This document shows positions 15,322 to 23,987 of a DNA stretch of 64,000 nt, one piece after another. The position numbers and the translations under genes were made by a program. Position 1 is the stretch's first letter. Every line of letters begins with the position of its first letter. Source of the stretch: Chryseobacterium arachidis (GTDB lineage Bacteria; Bacteroidota; Bacteroidia; Flavobacteriales; Weeksellaceae); NCBI RefSeq assembly GCF_900129245.1, contig NZ_FQUT01000016.1, forward strand, positions 34,990 through 98,989, given 5' to 3'. Below the pieces are notes generated by a model. It was not told the DNA's origin, searched no databases, and worked only from the letters and a program-made list of their open reading frames with translations.

Positions 15322-17474
15322 TAATCAACAATTTTGAAATCCAATTGCTTCTGAATCAAATTCGCTTTCACCACTTTGATTTGAACCTGATCTCCCAACT
15401 GATACTTTTTACCATGTCTCATTCCGTACACAGCGTGAGTTTTTGCGTCATACATGTAAGAATCATCAACCAAATCTCTGAGTTTAATTAAACCTTCTGC
15501 GCCGTTTTCAGGAATTTCTACCCAGAAACCAAATTCTGCAACACCGGAAATTACTCCATTGAAAGTTTCACCCAAATGCTTTTCCATAAATTTCACCTGC
15601 ATGTATTTGATGGAATCTCTTTCCGCATCAGCTGCCAATCTTTCCATAGAACTGCAGTGTTTTGCTTTATCTTCAAGCTCCGGTTTGTTGGGAGATTTTC
15701 CACCATCCAGGTAATGCTGCAACAATCGGTGCGCGATCAAGTCCGGATAACGACGGATAGGAGAGGTGAAGTGGCTGTAATAGTCAAATCCAAGACCGTA
15801 GTGACCGATCGGTTCTGTAGAATAAACCGCCTTACTCATGCTTCGCATTGCCAGAGTTTCGATCATATTTTCCTCGCCTTTACCTTTCACATCATGCAAT
15901 AATTTGTTTAAAGATTCTGCTACTTTTTTGGTATTGGCAAGATCCATTTTGTATCCGAAAGTGGAAACAAAATCTCTCAAAGATTCCAATTTTGCTGGAT
16001 CCGGATCGTCGTGAACCCTGTAAATAAAGGTATTCTGAGTAATATCTCCTTTTTTATTTAATGAAACAAATTCAGACACTTTTTTATTCGCCAACAACAT
16101 GAATTCTTCGATTAAATGGTTGGAATCTTTACTGATCTTGAAATAAACTCCGATTGGTTCGTTGTTTTCATCCAAATTAAAACGAACTTCACTTCTGTCG
16201 AAAGTGATCGCTCCGTTTTTAATTCTTTTCTGACGCATGATTTTGGCTAATCTGTCTAATATAAGGATTTCTTCCTTGAAATCTCCGTCCTTTCCTTCAA
16301 TTCTTTCCTGAGCTTCCTCGTAAGTAAATCTTCTGTCGGAGTGAATAACCGTTCTTCCAAACCACTGTTTCTTGATTTCGGCATTATCATTCAATTCAAA
16401 AACAGCAGAGAAAGTGAACTTATCTTCATGCGGACGAAGCGAGCAAACATCATTACTCAAAACTTCCGGAAGCATCGGTACAACGCGGTCTACCAAATAC
16501 ACCGAAGTCGCTCTCTGATAGGCTTCATCATCCAAAATAGTTCCCGGAACTACATAATGAGAAACGTCCGCAATGTGAACACCAATTTCCCAGTTTCCGT
16601 TTTCTAATTTCCTGATGGACAAGGCATCATCGAAATCTTTTGCATCTTTCGGGTCGATCGTGAACGTTGTAATTCCACGCATATCCCAACGTTTTGCCAC
16701 TTCTTCGTCACTGATACTTGTGTCAATTTTATCGGCATCTCTTTCCACTTCTTCAGGAAATTGATAAGGCAAACCATATTCTGCCAAAATAGAGTGAATT
16801 TCCGTTTCATGCTCTCCGGGAGCACCTAAAACCTGGATAATTTCGCCTTCAGGATTTTTATCTCCCGGTCTCCATTCTGTCATTTTAACGATGACTTTAT
16901 CACCGTCTTCAGCACCTCCGAATTTTCCTTTTGGAATAAAAATATCAGTATTGATCGTCTTTTTATCACAAACAACAAATCCGAAATCTTTGTGCGGAAC
17001 AACTTGTAAAGTTCCTACAAATTCCGTTCTTGTTCTTTCCAAAACTTCCAAAACAGAACCTTCCATTTTTTTTCCTTTGTAAGTATAAGTTACGATCAGA
17101 ACTTTATCGCCTTGCAAAGCATCTTTTACGTTCTTGGAATGAATGAAAATATCATCTTCCATACCTTCTACATTTACGTAGGCGTTACCGGATTGGTTGA
17201 AATCGATAATCCCCGTTAAAGTCCCTTTGATATTAAGATTGATAATATATTTTCCTTTTTCGCTTTCTTTAATCCTTCCATCTCCCTGCAGCTTATGTAA
17301 AGCTTGAATAACAAGCTCTCTCTGTCTTGGATTTTTATAATCAATTCCTTCTGCAATCTGTTTATAATTATAAACTTTTGTAGAATTTCCACTCATAAAT
17401 CTAAGGATCAGTTTTCCAATCTCTCTTAGTTTATGATCATTTTTTTGACTTATATATTTTTTCTTTTTTGCCAT
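15321..17474 (-). CDS. rnr: Ribonuclease R
   Basis: A 717-residue 3'-5' exoribonuclease of the RNB family, degrading structured RNA. Order of domains: an N-terminal helix-turn-helix-like segment (~10-65), two cold-shock domains (~70-230), the RNB catalytic domain (~250-575) and an S1 domain (~625-712). The active-site segment FTIDPKDAKDFDDALS supplies the metal-binding aspartates, and HFTSPIRRYPDLIAHR (~570) is the conserved late motif. Length fits the family. It starts 2 bp after the preceding gene's stop. Confidence 0.95.
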   Translation of the reverse strand: MAKKKKYISQKNDHKLREIGKLILRFMSGNSTKVYNYKQIAEGIDYKNPRQRELVIQALHKLQGDGRIKESEKGKYIINLNIKGTLTGIIDFNQSGNAYVNVEGMEDDIFIHSKNVKDALQGDKVLIVTYTYKGKKMEGSVLEVLERTRTEFVGTLQVVPHKDFGFVVCDKKTINTDIFIPKGKFGGAEDGDKVIVKMTEWRPGDKNPEGEIIQVLGAPGEHETEIHSILAEYGLPYQFPEEVERDADKIDTSISDEEVAKRWDMRGITTFTIDPKDAKDFDDALSIRKLENGNWEIGVHIADVSHYVVPGTILDDEAYQRATSVYLVDRVVPMLPEVLSNDVCSLRPHEDKFTFSAVFELNDNAEIKKQWFGRTVIHSDRRFTYEEAQERIEGKDGDFKEEILILDRLAKIMRQKRIKNGAITFDRSEVRFNLDENNEPIGVYFKISKDSNHLIEEFMLLANKKVSEFVSLNKKGDITQNTFIYRVHDDPDPAKLESLRDFVSTFGYKMDLANTKKVAESLNKLLHDVKGKGEENMIETLAMRSMSKAVYSTEPIGHYGLGFDYYSHFTSPIRRYPDLIAHRLLQHYLDGGKSPNKPELEDKAKHCSSMERLAADAERDSIKYMQVKFMEKHLGETFNGVISGVAEFGFWVEIPENGAEGLIKLRDLVDDSYMYDAKTHAVYGMRHGKKYQLGDQVQIKVVKANLIQKQLDFKIVD

Positions 17475-17476
17475 TT

Positions 17477-18505
17477 TTAATTTTTTTTCTGTTCTTTGTT
17501 TTCAATAATTATCCAATCATTATCAATATACTGATAGATCGTAATAAAAGACCTTCCGTACCAACTATTATTCTCTGTATACAAAGTTTTGACTTCTATT
17601 TTATTATCTAAGTCATTTTTTGAAATCTCAATTGATAATGTACTGTACTTTAAAATATGTTTCTCTTTATGATGTAATTTTGTATACACAATCACATCAT
17701 TTTCTTTTTTATATAGATCCGTAAGTTTAGAATATTTATATTCTCTGTTAATAACGGGTTTTTTCTCAAATTCTACAGATGATCCTTCACCTAAGGTTTT
17801 TTTTGCTAAAATTATATTTTTCTTCAATCGGTCATAAATTTTTAAAACTGTCTCTTCGTCCCAGAAATTCTCTGTTGTAAAGACAGGAGTCAAAAAATTA
17901 TAATGCGGCTTACAATAATAATCAGTACCGGTAGTTCCGCAAAGATAATACTGTAAGTCGTTGAAAACTACAACATCATTATTGGGCAACAATTTCTCAT
18001 TCAATTCTTTTATAATTTTATCCTTCAGTTTGTCATAATTTACGTTTTTAGATTCATCTATGAAACGTTGTAGCCGATTCTCCCATTCAATAAATTTCTT
18101 ATCACAATCATCCTTCATGCAACCATTCTTATATGGATCTTTTGATTTATACCCAAAAGTCGTAGGACAAGCATCATCATAATCCAAAACTCCGTCTCCA
18201 TCTGCATCGGGAATAGGGCAGCCTTTATATTCTGCCAAACCTTTAATTTCCGGACATTCATCATCTTTATCAAAAACCCCATCTTCATCTTTATCACTCC
18301 ACGGACAGCCTTTATTTTCAAGAACTCCTGATTCTTTCGGACATTTATCAAGATAAAATAAAACTCCATCTTTATCTTCATCCGAAAGGCAAATCTTTTT
18401 ATTAAATTCTTTTCTGCATTTTTTGAAAATACTTTTATCTATTATTTCCTGAGCTTGGAAACAACTTATTATAAAAAGAAATACTCCGATTAATTTTATT
18501 TTCAT
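17477..18505 (-). CDS. Secreted protein with thrombospondin type 3 calcium-binding repeats
   Basis: A 342-residue exported protein (signal peptide with VFLFIISCFQAQ). Residues ~40-135 hold three TSP3-type units of the DxDxDGVxDxxDxCP form, each with a Cys pair (for example DADGDGVLDYDDACP), which bind calcium in known families. In Bacteroidota such repeats often precede an OmpA domain, but the C-terminal ~200 residues here are not OmpA-like and I do not recognise them. Start: ATG at 18505; the TTG one codon upstream is less likely. It precedes rnr by 2 bp, an odd pairing that may just reflect read-through. Confidence 0.75.
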   Translation of the reverse strand: MKIKLIGVFLFIISCFQAQEIIDKSIFKKCRKEFNKKICLSDEDKDGVLFYLDKCPKESGVLENKGCPWSDKDEDGVFDKDDECPEIKGLAEYKGCPIPDADGDGVLDYDDACPTTFGYKSKDPYKNGCMKDDCDKKFIEWENRLQRFIDESKNVNYDKLKDKIIKELNEKLLPNNDVVVFNDLQYYLCGTTGTDYYCKPHYNFLTPVFTTENFWDEETVLKIYDRLKKNIILAKKTLGEGSSVEFEKKPVINREYKYSKLTDLYKKENDVIVYTKLHHKEKHILKYSTLSIEISKNDLDNKIEVKTLYTENNSWYGRSFITIYQYIDNDWIIIENKEQKKN

Positions 18506-18720
18506 CAAATTTTTAATTCAAATATTTAATAAAACCCAACAATTTTCTTCCAATTATTCTACAACGGAAGTTTTAGTTTTGTATAAATTTAATACAAATA
18601 TGGAGAAGTGAGGAGAAAAACCTTGTATTAAATACCTTTTAATATTTCTTCAGGTTAAATGGAAATAACAGAATGGTAAATTCTATTGGACAGTGCAAAG
18701 ATACAAAATAAAAAATAAAT

Positions 18721-18748
18721 AAGGCTTGCAAATTGATTCACAAGCCTT
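18721..18748 (-). terminator. Intrinsic terminator of rpiB
   Basis: Arms AAGGCTTG and CAAGCCTT with a 12-base loop, followed on the minus strand by a T-rich tract, 7 bp beyond the rpiB stop codon. Confidence 0.7.
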
Positions 18749-18755
18749 TATATTT

Positions 18756-19190
18756 TTAGCAAAATGCAATTTTATCAACTCTGTTTTGGTGTCTTCCACC
18801 TTCAAAATCGGTTAACAAAAATTTGTCTGCAATTTCAATCGCCATTTCCTTTGAAATGAATCTCGCAGGAATCGAAATCATATTCGCATCATTGTGCTGT
18901 CTTGCCAATGAAGCAATCTCCGGCATCCAGCAAAGAGCACAACGAATCTTCTGATGTTTGTTAGCCGTGATCTGAACACCGTTTCCGCTTCCGCAGATCA
19001 AAATTCCCAACTCATTTTCACCATTCTCAACAGATGTTGCGGCAGGGTGAACAAAGTCCGGATAATCCACACTGTCTGTGGAAAACGTACCAAAGTCCTG
19101 AATCTCAAATCTTTCTGAAAGATAGTTCTTAACAATTTCTTTGTACTCGTATCCAGCGTGGTCTGCAGCGATAGCGATTTTTCTTTTCAT
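18756..19190 (-). CDS. rpiB: Ribose 5-phosphate isomerase B
   Basis: A 144-residue RpiB/LacAB-type sugar isomerase interconverting ribose 5-phosphate and ribulose 5-phosphate. Signatures: IAIAADHAGYEYK (Asp10, His11) at the N-terminus, ILICGSGNGVQITANK (~62-77, catalytic Cys and anion hole) and RQHNDANMISIPAR (~97-110). I start at the ATG at 19190, because the candidate -7 box at 19228-19235 lies so close to the upstream ATG (19226) that transcripts from it would lack that codon, and the family begins with this strand. Confidence 0.93.
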   Translation of the reverse strand: MKRKIAIAADHAGYEYKEIVKNYLSERFEIQDFGTFSTDSVDYPDFVHPAATSVENGENELGILICGSGNGVQITANKHQKIRCALCWMPEIASLARQHNDANMISIPARFISKEMAIEIADKFLLTDFEGGRHQNRVDKIAFC

Positions 19191-19227
19191 AATACTTCTT
19201 TTAGCCTTTATTAGATTTATTTCCACA

Positions 19228-19235
19228 CAAATTTA
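19228..19235 (-). promoter_or_regulatory. -7 box of rpiB
   Basis: Minus-strand TAAATTTG matches TANNTTTG and sits 37 bp before the chosen rpiB start. It adjoins a DnaA-box sequence at 19243-19251. Confidence 0.45.
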
Positions 19236-19640
19236 AGTATAATGTGGATAAGTCTTAAATTTTTGCGAATTAATTGTGAAAACGCTTGTGAGTAACTGTT
19301 GAAAAAACTCCTAAAAATAAAGTTTCGTAACATTAGAAAATTTTGTAATGAAAATCTGCTCCAAAAAATCCAAGATTTTTTTTCACAAAGTTTTCGGGGA
19401 TAATTCTATACTTTTTCCATAAATAGGTTATTAAGAAACAAACCTGGGGAAAAGTTATCCATAATTGTTGATAACCATAATAAATTTCATATTTACAACA
19501 GATTATAATGTATATAAATTGTGAATTACATAAAAATTAAATGTAAAAAAGTATTTCGATTAAATTTATCCCCGAAATAACAAACACTTAACAACATTAT
19601 CATTTTTCTTTTTTTAAAGAGAAGAAAATATGTTGATTGA
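19236..19640. other. Candidate replication origin (oriC) region
   Basis: About 590 bp without any gene separate rpiB from pgk. Within 330 bp are five DnaA-box-like 9-mers: a perfect TGTGGATAA (19243-19251, reverse of TTATCCACA), CGGGGATAA (19395-19403), TTATCCATA (19455-19463), TGTTGATAA (19466-19474) and TTATCCCCG (19566-19574); the second and fifth form an inverted pair. The stretch is very AT-rich, especially after 19480. Two canonical parS sites lie 4-7 kb away, which fits an origin domain. GC skew could not be computed here, so this stays a candidate. Confidence 0.55.
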
Positions 19641-19711
19641 TGAATGGGAGAGTGCGGGAAACTTTTTGAAAACTTTTCAAAGCTTGCTTCGGTCTGAAAA
19701 TTTTAAAATCT

Positions 19712-19719
19712 TACATTTG
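19712..19719 (+). promoter_or_regulatory. Possible -7 box of pgk
   Basis: TACATTTG fits TANNTTTG; a TTG lies 25 bp upstream (19684-19686), slightly beyond the usual spacing. It would give a leader of about 100 nt for pgk. Confidence 0.45.
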
Positions 19720-19824
19720 TGAAACGAAAATCGAAAGAAATATATGAAATCGACCTGCCCGAATTTTTTTGCGCATCTTCAATGAAAAGTCGATTCCATG
19801 TGACCGAGAAAAATAAATGTACAT

Positions 19825-21015
19825 ATGAAAACAATCAATGATTTCAATTTTAATGAAAAGAAGGCTCTTGTAAGAGTGGATTTCAATGTTCCTCAGGACG
19901 ACCAGCTGAAAGTTACAGATAACACGAGAATAGTGGCTGTAAAACCGACAGTGGATAAAATCCTTAAAGACGGTGGTTCCGTAATCTTAATGGCTCACCT
20001 GGGAAGACCTAAAGGTGAGGTGAAAGATGAATTTTCACTTAAGCATATCATAGATGAAGTTTCTGATGTTTTAGGACAAGAAGTAAAGTTTGTTGACGAA
20101 TGTATTGGAGAAAAGGCTGAAAAAGCTGCTTCTGACCTTAAGCCGGGTGAAATTCTTTTGTTGGAAAATCTACGTTTTCATAACGAAGAGGAGAAAGGAG
20201 ATGAGGGTTTTGCTGAGCAACTTTCTAAATTAGCCGATGCTTATGTGAATGATGCTTTCGGTACGGCTCACAGAGCACATGCTTCAACGGCTGTAATTGC
20301 TAAGTTTTTTCCTTCGACTAAATTTTTCGGTTTATTGATGGCTAAAGAACTTCAGGCAATTGATAAAGTTTTAAAATCCGGCGAACGTCCTGTTACAGCG
20401 ATACTTGGTGGATCGAAAGTTTCAACTAAAATTACCATTATAGAAAATATTCTTCCAGCGGTAGATAATTTGATTATCGGTGGTGGGATGGCATTTACTT
20501 TTATTAAAGCCCTTGGTGGAAAGATTGGAACTTCTTTGGTTGAAGAAGATAAATTACCTTTAGCTCTTGAAATTTTAGGAAAAGCAAAAGAACATAATGT
20601 AAAAGTTTATCTTCCATCTGATACAATCATTGCTGAAAGTTTCAGTAACGATGCAGAGAGAAAAGAAGCAAATATCTATGAAATTCCCGAAGGATGGATG
20701 GGATTGGATGCTGGTCCAAAATCAAGAGATCAGTTTAATGATGTGCTGCTGGATTCAAGAACAATTCTTTGGAACGGACCGATCGGAGTTTTCGAAATGT
20801 CGAACTTTGCTGCCGGAACGATTGCTCTTGGCGAAAGCATTGCTGAAGCTACAAAATTGGGAGCTTTCTCTTTAGTTGGAGGAGGTGATAGTGTTGCTTT
20901 TGTTAAGCAATTTGGTTATGGTGAAAAAGTAAGTTATGTTTCTACCGGTGGTGGAGCAATGCTTGAAAGTTTGGAAGGTTTGGAACTTCCGGGAGTTGCT
21001 GCGATCAATAATTAA
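19825..21015 (+). CDS. pgk: Phosphoglycerate kinase
   Basis: A 396-residue glycolytic enzyme converting 1,3-bisphosphoglycerate and ADP to 3-phosphoglycerate and ATP. The N-terminal substrate signature VRVDFNVPQ starts at residue 16; HLGRPKG (~59) and the AHRAHAST segment (~150) bind phosphoglycerate; the C-terminal GGGDSVAFVKQFG loop binds nucleotide. Length is typical for bacteria. It is a single-gene transcription unit between the origin-like region and a terminator. Confidence 0.97.
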   Translation: MKTINDFNFNEKKALVRVDFNVPQDDQLKVTDNTRIVAVKPTVDKILKDGGSVILMAHLGRPKGEVKDEFSLKHIIDEVSDVLGQEVKFVDECIGEKAEKAASDLKPGEILLLENLRFHNEEEKGDEGFAEQLSKLADAYVNDAFGTAHRAHASTAVIAKFFPSTKFFGLLMAKELQAIDKVLKSGERPVTAILGGSKVSTKITIIENILPAVDNLIIGGGMAFTFIKALGGKIGTSLVEEDKLPLALEILGKAKEHNVKVYLPSDTIIAESFSNDAERKEANIYEIPEGWMGLDAGPKSRDQFNDVLLDSRTILWNGPIGVFEMSNFAAGTIALGESIAEATKLGAFSLVGGGDSVAFVKQFGYGEKVSYVSTGGGAMLESLEGLELPGVAAINN

Positions 21016-21035
21016 ATCTGAAGTTTTATATAAAT

Positions 21036-21064
21036 AAAGGGACCCAAATCGAGTCCCTTTTTAT
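21036..21064. terminator. Bidirectional terminator between pgk and the beta-helix gene
   Basis: Stem AAAGGGAC / GTCCCTTT with a 9-base loop and T-run, lying between convergent stop codons. Confidence 0.8.
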
Positions 21065-22831
21065 TTAATATTCTACTACTAAGAATACTTTTACACCAAA
21101 AGTTTGGCTCCAAGACCCTATACTTTCTACTTCAATATGAATTTGATCATTATTTGCTAAGAAATAACCTCGCTTATCCAATAATTCCAATTTATTTTCA
21201 ATGTTTAAAATTCCTGAAGCCAATTCAATTGATTTGTCGGTATTATAAACTTTTACATTATAAATTAAACCTCCATAACCTCCTGGCCAAGCCTTGTCGA
21301 AAATAATTTTAATTGAATGAATAGGTACATCTGGAATATCAAAAGATACAAGCTCTTTATAACCCGTAGTATTTGGACCTAAATCTACATAAACTCTATC
21401 TTGCACAATTCCAGTTGTTTCTGTACGATTATTGCGATGCCCTTTTGAGATAATTTTTTTACTTATTTTATAATAATCATTATTTAAGAAAAATGTATCT
21501 CTACCAAATGGCCTGTAATATGAGTTCAATCCACAATTTTCAAAAGTGTAAATTGGATAACCTCCGGTATTAGTTACTTCATTACATACTCCATTATTAA
21601 TTAAGTCAAGATCAGGACAAGTATTAATGAATTTAATCTTTGCTGGAGATAAATATGAACTTGAATTTGTTATCTCGTGTCTAAATCTAAAGTTTTCAAA
21701 ATTTGAGCAATTATCAAAAATAAATTGACCTTTTCCTTTTAAATCCATTGCGAAAGTTGAAGGATTAAGATTGTATCCTCCCATTCCACAATTATCGAAT
21801 TTTGCTGAGAATTCAACATCATTATGATTAATCTTAATAAGTTGTGTATTGTTTCTCAATTCGAATCTAACACCATACATTTGTAGATTGGGTTTATTAC
21901 CTTGTCCAAAGAGATCCGGATTTGCAAGGCTATTTACGTTGATTATAACATTTTCTGTGATGTCATTACTGATAATTGAACCTTGGAAATATGATATAGT
22001 AAGACCTGCATAGAAGTCAAATATTGTTCCAGATATGGCTTCAATATCAGTTCCATAGAATCTCCAATTTACTGCTTGTGGATTATTAAGTTTAAATAGA
22101 AGAGAATTTTCTCGAGAATTTTTTATTTTGCAATCTCTAAATGTAATCTCTGACATCATTGTGTTTCCTGACACATCAAGAATTGTTTTAAAATTTTTGA
22201 AATAACAAGAGTTAAAGATAAGCGATTGAGCATTACCTCGATCAGTCACATTTGTACTCATAAATGTTTTACCTTCTTTTTCTGAAATAAATGTGATATT
22301 ACTGAACGTTGAAAATCCAAATATATCGTAATTATCGAACATTACTAAGTCTGAGTCAGGCTCAAAAAAAATTATTGTGTTTTGATAAGCTTCGCCTTCA
22401 ATTGTAAATCTCCCGCCATTAACACCCAAACTGCTATCTATTAATGTGTTATCTACTATAAATCTCCCACTAGGTATTTTTATTTTTAATGGTTCTCTGA
22501 ATCCAATATGATTTTCTGAAAGTTGGTATGCTATTTCAATAGCATAACGTACTAATGCTGTAATATTAGGTGTTCCATTAATATCATTCCGATTGATAAA
22601 ATGATTTAAATTAATTACATTATCATGAAATACGGCTTTGTAATATGTTTCATCTAAATACTCATCCTTGATATAGATTCCATATTTTTCTGTATTAAAA
22701 AATGAATCATCAATAAGAGTTCCATTATGATCTGTTGTTACCTGTTCATAATTTAAGATTTCTCTTGATTTAGGGTTGTGTGTTACTAAAACTTTTGGTG
22801 TTGCAGATGTTGTTGTGTAAATTGTTTCCAT
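21065..22831 (-). CDS. Right-handed beta-helix (pectate-lyase-like) protein, function unknown
   Basis: A 588-residue protein without a signal peptide or membrane segment. From ~130 to ~440 it shows the repeating pattern of a parallel beta-helix (GGRFTIEGEAYQNTIIFF, FSNITFIS, LIFNSCYFKNF, MSEITFRDCKI, FIFDNCSNFENF), as in pectate lyase-like and tailspike-like folds. The ~100 N-terminal residues and a beta-sandwich-like C-terminus (~490-588) flank it. Absence of an export signal is unusual for a polysaccharide-active enzyme and would suit a phage-type or otherwise exported structural protein, but no phage genes are nearby. ATG at 22831 chosen because a -7 box lies at 22862-22869. Confidence 0.65.
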   Translation of the reverse strand: METIYTTTSATPKVLVTHNPKSREILNYEQVTTDHNGTLIDDSFFNTEKYGIYIKDEYLDETYYKAVFHDNVINLNHFINRNDINGTPNITALVRYAIEIAYQLSENHIGFREPLKIKIPSGRFIVDNTLIDSSLGVNGGRFTIEGEAYQNTIIFFEPDSDLVMFDNYDIFGFSTFSNITFISEKEGKTFMSTNVTDRGNAQSLIFNSCYFKNFKTILDVSGNTMMSEITFRDCKIKNSRENSLLFKLNNPQAVNWRFYGTDIEAISGTIFDFYAGLTISYFQGSIISNDITENVIINVNSLANPDLFGQGNKPNLQMYGVRFELRNNTQLIKINHNDVEFSAKFDNCGMGGYNLNPSTFAMDLKGKGQFIFDNCSNFENFRFRHEITNSSSYLSPAKIKFINTCPDLDLINNGVCNEVTNTGGYPIYTFENCGLNSYYRPFGRDTFFLNNDYYKISKKIISKGHRNNRTETTGIVQDRVYVDLGPNTTGYKELVSFDIPDVPIHSIKIIFDKAWPGGYGGLIYNVKVYNTDKSIELASGILNIENKLELLDKRGYFLANNDQIHIEVESIGSWSQTFGVKVFLVVEY

Positions 22832-22861
22832 GAAGAAATATCTTTTGATTTTTATCTTAAG

Positions 22862-22869
22862 CAAAAATA
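22862..22869 (-). promoter_or_regulatory. -7 box of the beta-helix gene
   Basis: Minus-strand TATTTTTG fits TANNTTTG, 31 bp before the chosen ATG at 22831 and overlapping the alternative upstream start. Confidence 0.4.
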
Positions 22870-22965
22870 ATTATTGAGTACGTCAGAACTTGTCGTAATA
22901 AAATTTCCGTTTTGATAAAATATTTCTGAAGAAAGTTATTAAGTAGAGGAGAGCTGAAAAAAATA

Positions 22966-22992
22966 AAACCCGGAAAATTTTCCCGAGTTTTT
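22966..22992 (-). terminator. Likely terminator after the methyltransferase gene
   Basis: Imperfect inverted repeat AAACCCGGAAAA / TTTTCCCGAGTTT with A/T tracts on both sides, about 60 bp beyond the stop codon at 23052; a second small hairpin (TTGACC/GGTCAA) lies at 23019-23040. Confidence 0.55.
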
Positions 22993-23051
22993 GCTTTTTA
23001 ATCTAAAAATACTAAAAATTGACCTTCAGAAATAGGTCAAAATTCTATTTT

Positions 23052-23873
23052 CTACTTTTTTTCGATAATGTATATCAAACTTGAAAATTCGTTAGAAAAA
23101 AGGGCTTTTACGTTAGAAATCGTTCCGTAGATCGTGGCTTTTAGCCAAAAAAGAGGAGATTTCTTGTATTTTTCGCTCAACATGGAGATGTAGTACGAAT
23201 CCAAGACCAATGGTTTGATTTTTCTCATTTTCCAATTTGGTTTTTTGGCGATGAGATTTTCCATACCGCTTTTCGAAAAATGATAAATGTGCCTTGGTAC
23301 ATCATAAGCTGCCCAATATTCTTTATAATGTTTTGCATCGTAAGAAGTAGGGTTGGGAACAGCGATAATTAATAATCCTTTTTCTTTTAATTTACGATTA
23401 AAAATATCAAGCATTTCATCTTGGTTTTCCACATGCTCGAAAACATGCCATAGTGTAATGGCGTCAAGACTTTTATCTTCAATAGAATTGATATTATCTA
23501 AAATTATTGCTTTTGAAATTTTACTTTGTGCAGATTTTCTTGCGTCTGCATCAGGCTCAAAACCGAAAGTTTCAAAATCATTTTCTATATATTTTACAAA
23601 TTCGCCGGCTCCACACCCATAATCCAAAACTTTTGAACCTTTTTTTATTCTGTCCAAAAGAATTGTTTTTTTATACTGTAAGTTGAATGATTGTAAAAAT
23701 TTGTAAAGCTTTTCTTTTAAACTTCCAGAATCCTGATGATGGGAAATATAATCTTCACTTTCATAATATTTAGAAATATTCGATGGAATAGGGGAGGTCT
23801 TGAAAACTCCTTTTGTTTCTGTTTCTTTAATTTCAAATATTTCCTGAGAAAGAAAATGATCTTTTATTTTCAT
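23052..23873 (-). CDS. Class I SAM-dependent methyltransferase
   Basis: A 273-residue methyltransferase with the SAM-binding motif I VLDYGCGAGEFVKYI (~91-105), an acidic residue after strand 2 (TFGFEPDADA, ~111), motif IV region DAITLWHVFEHVENQDE (~140-156) and PNPTSYDA after strand 5. This is the methyltransf_23/11 type found on many small molecules, quinones or sugars; substrate unknown. It lies downstream of mnmG on the same strand, with a parS site in between. Confidence 0.85.
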   Translation of the reverse strand: MKIKDHFLSQEIFEIKETETKGVFKTSPIPSNISKYYESEDYISHHQDSGSLKEKLYKFLQSFNLQYKKTILLDRIKKGSKVLDYGCGAGEFVKYIENDFETFGFEPDADARKSAQSKISKAIILDNINSIEDKSLDAITLWHVFEHVENQDEMLDIFNRKLKEKGLLIIAVPNPTSYDAKHYKEYWAAYDVPRHIYHFSKSGMENLIAKKPNWKMRKIKPLVLDSYYISMLSEKYKKSPLFWLKATIYGTISNVKALFSNEFSSLIYIIEKK

Positions 23874-23962
23874 TTGATTTGTTTCTTTTAAATTAAAAAT
23901 TAAGATATTTACAGCTTTATAGGAGCTTGTAAATACCTTAATTTTTGCTTTTATTTTATCAA

Positions 23963-23978
23963 TGTTTCACGTGAAACA
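23963..23978. promoter_or_regulatory. parS centromere site 1
   Basis: TGTTTCACGTGAAACA is a perfect copy of the 16-bp parS consensus bound by ParB; the palindrome extends to 20 bp (23961-23980). It begins 10 bp past the mnmG stop codon. ParB spreads from such sites, loads SMC and, with ParA, segregates the origin region. Confidence 0.92.
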
Positions 23979-23987
23979 TTTTCAATT

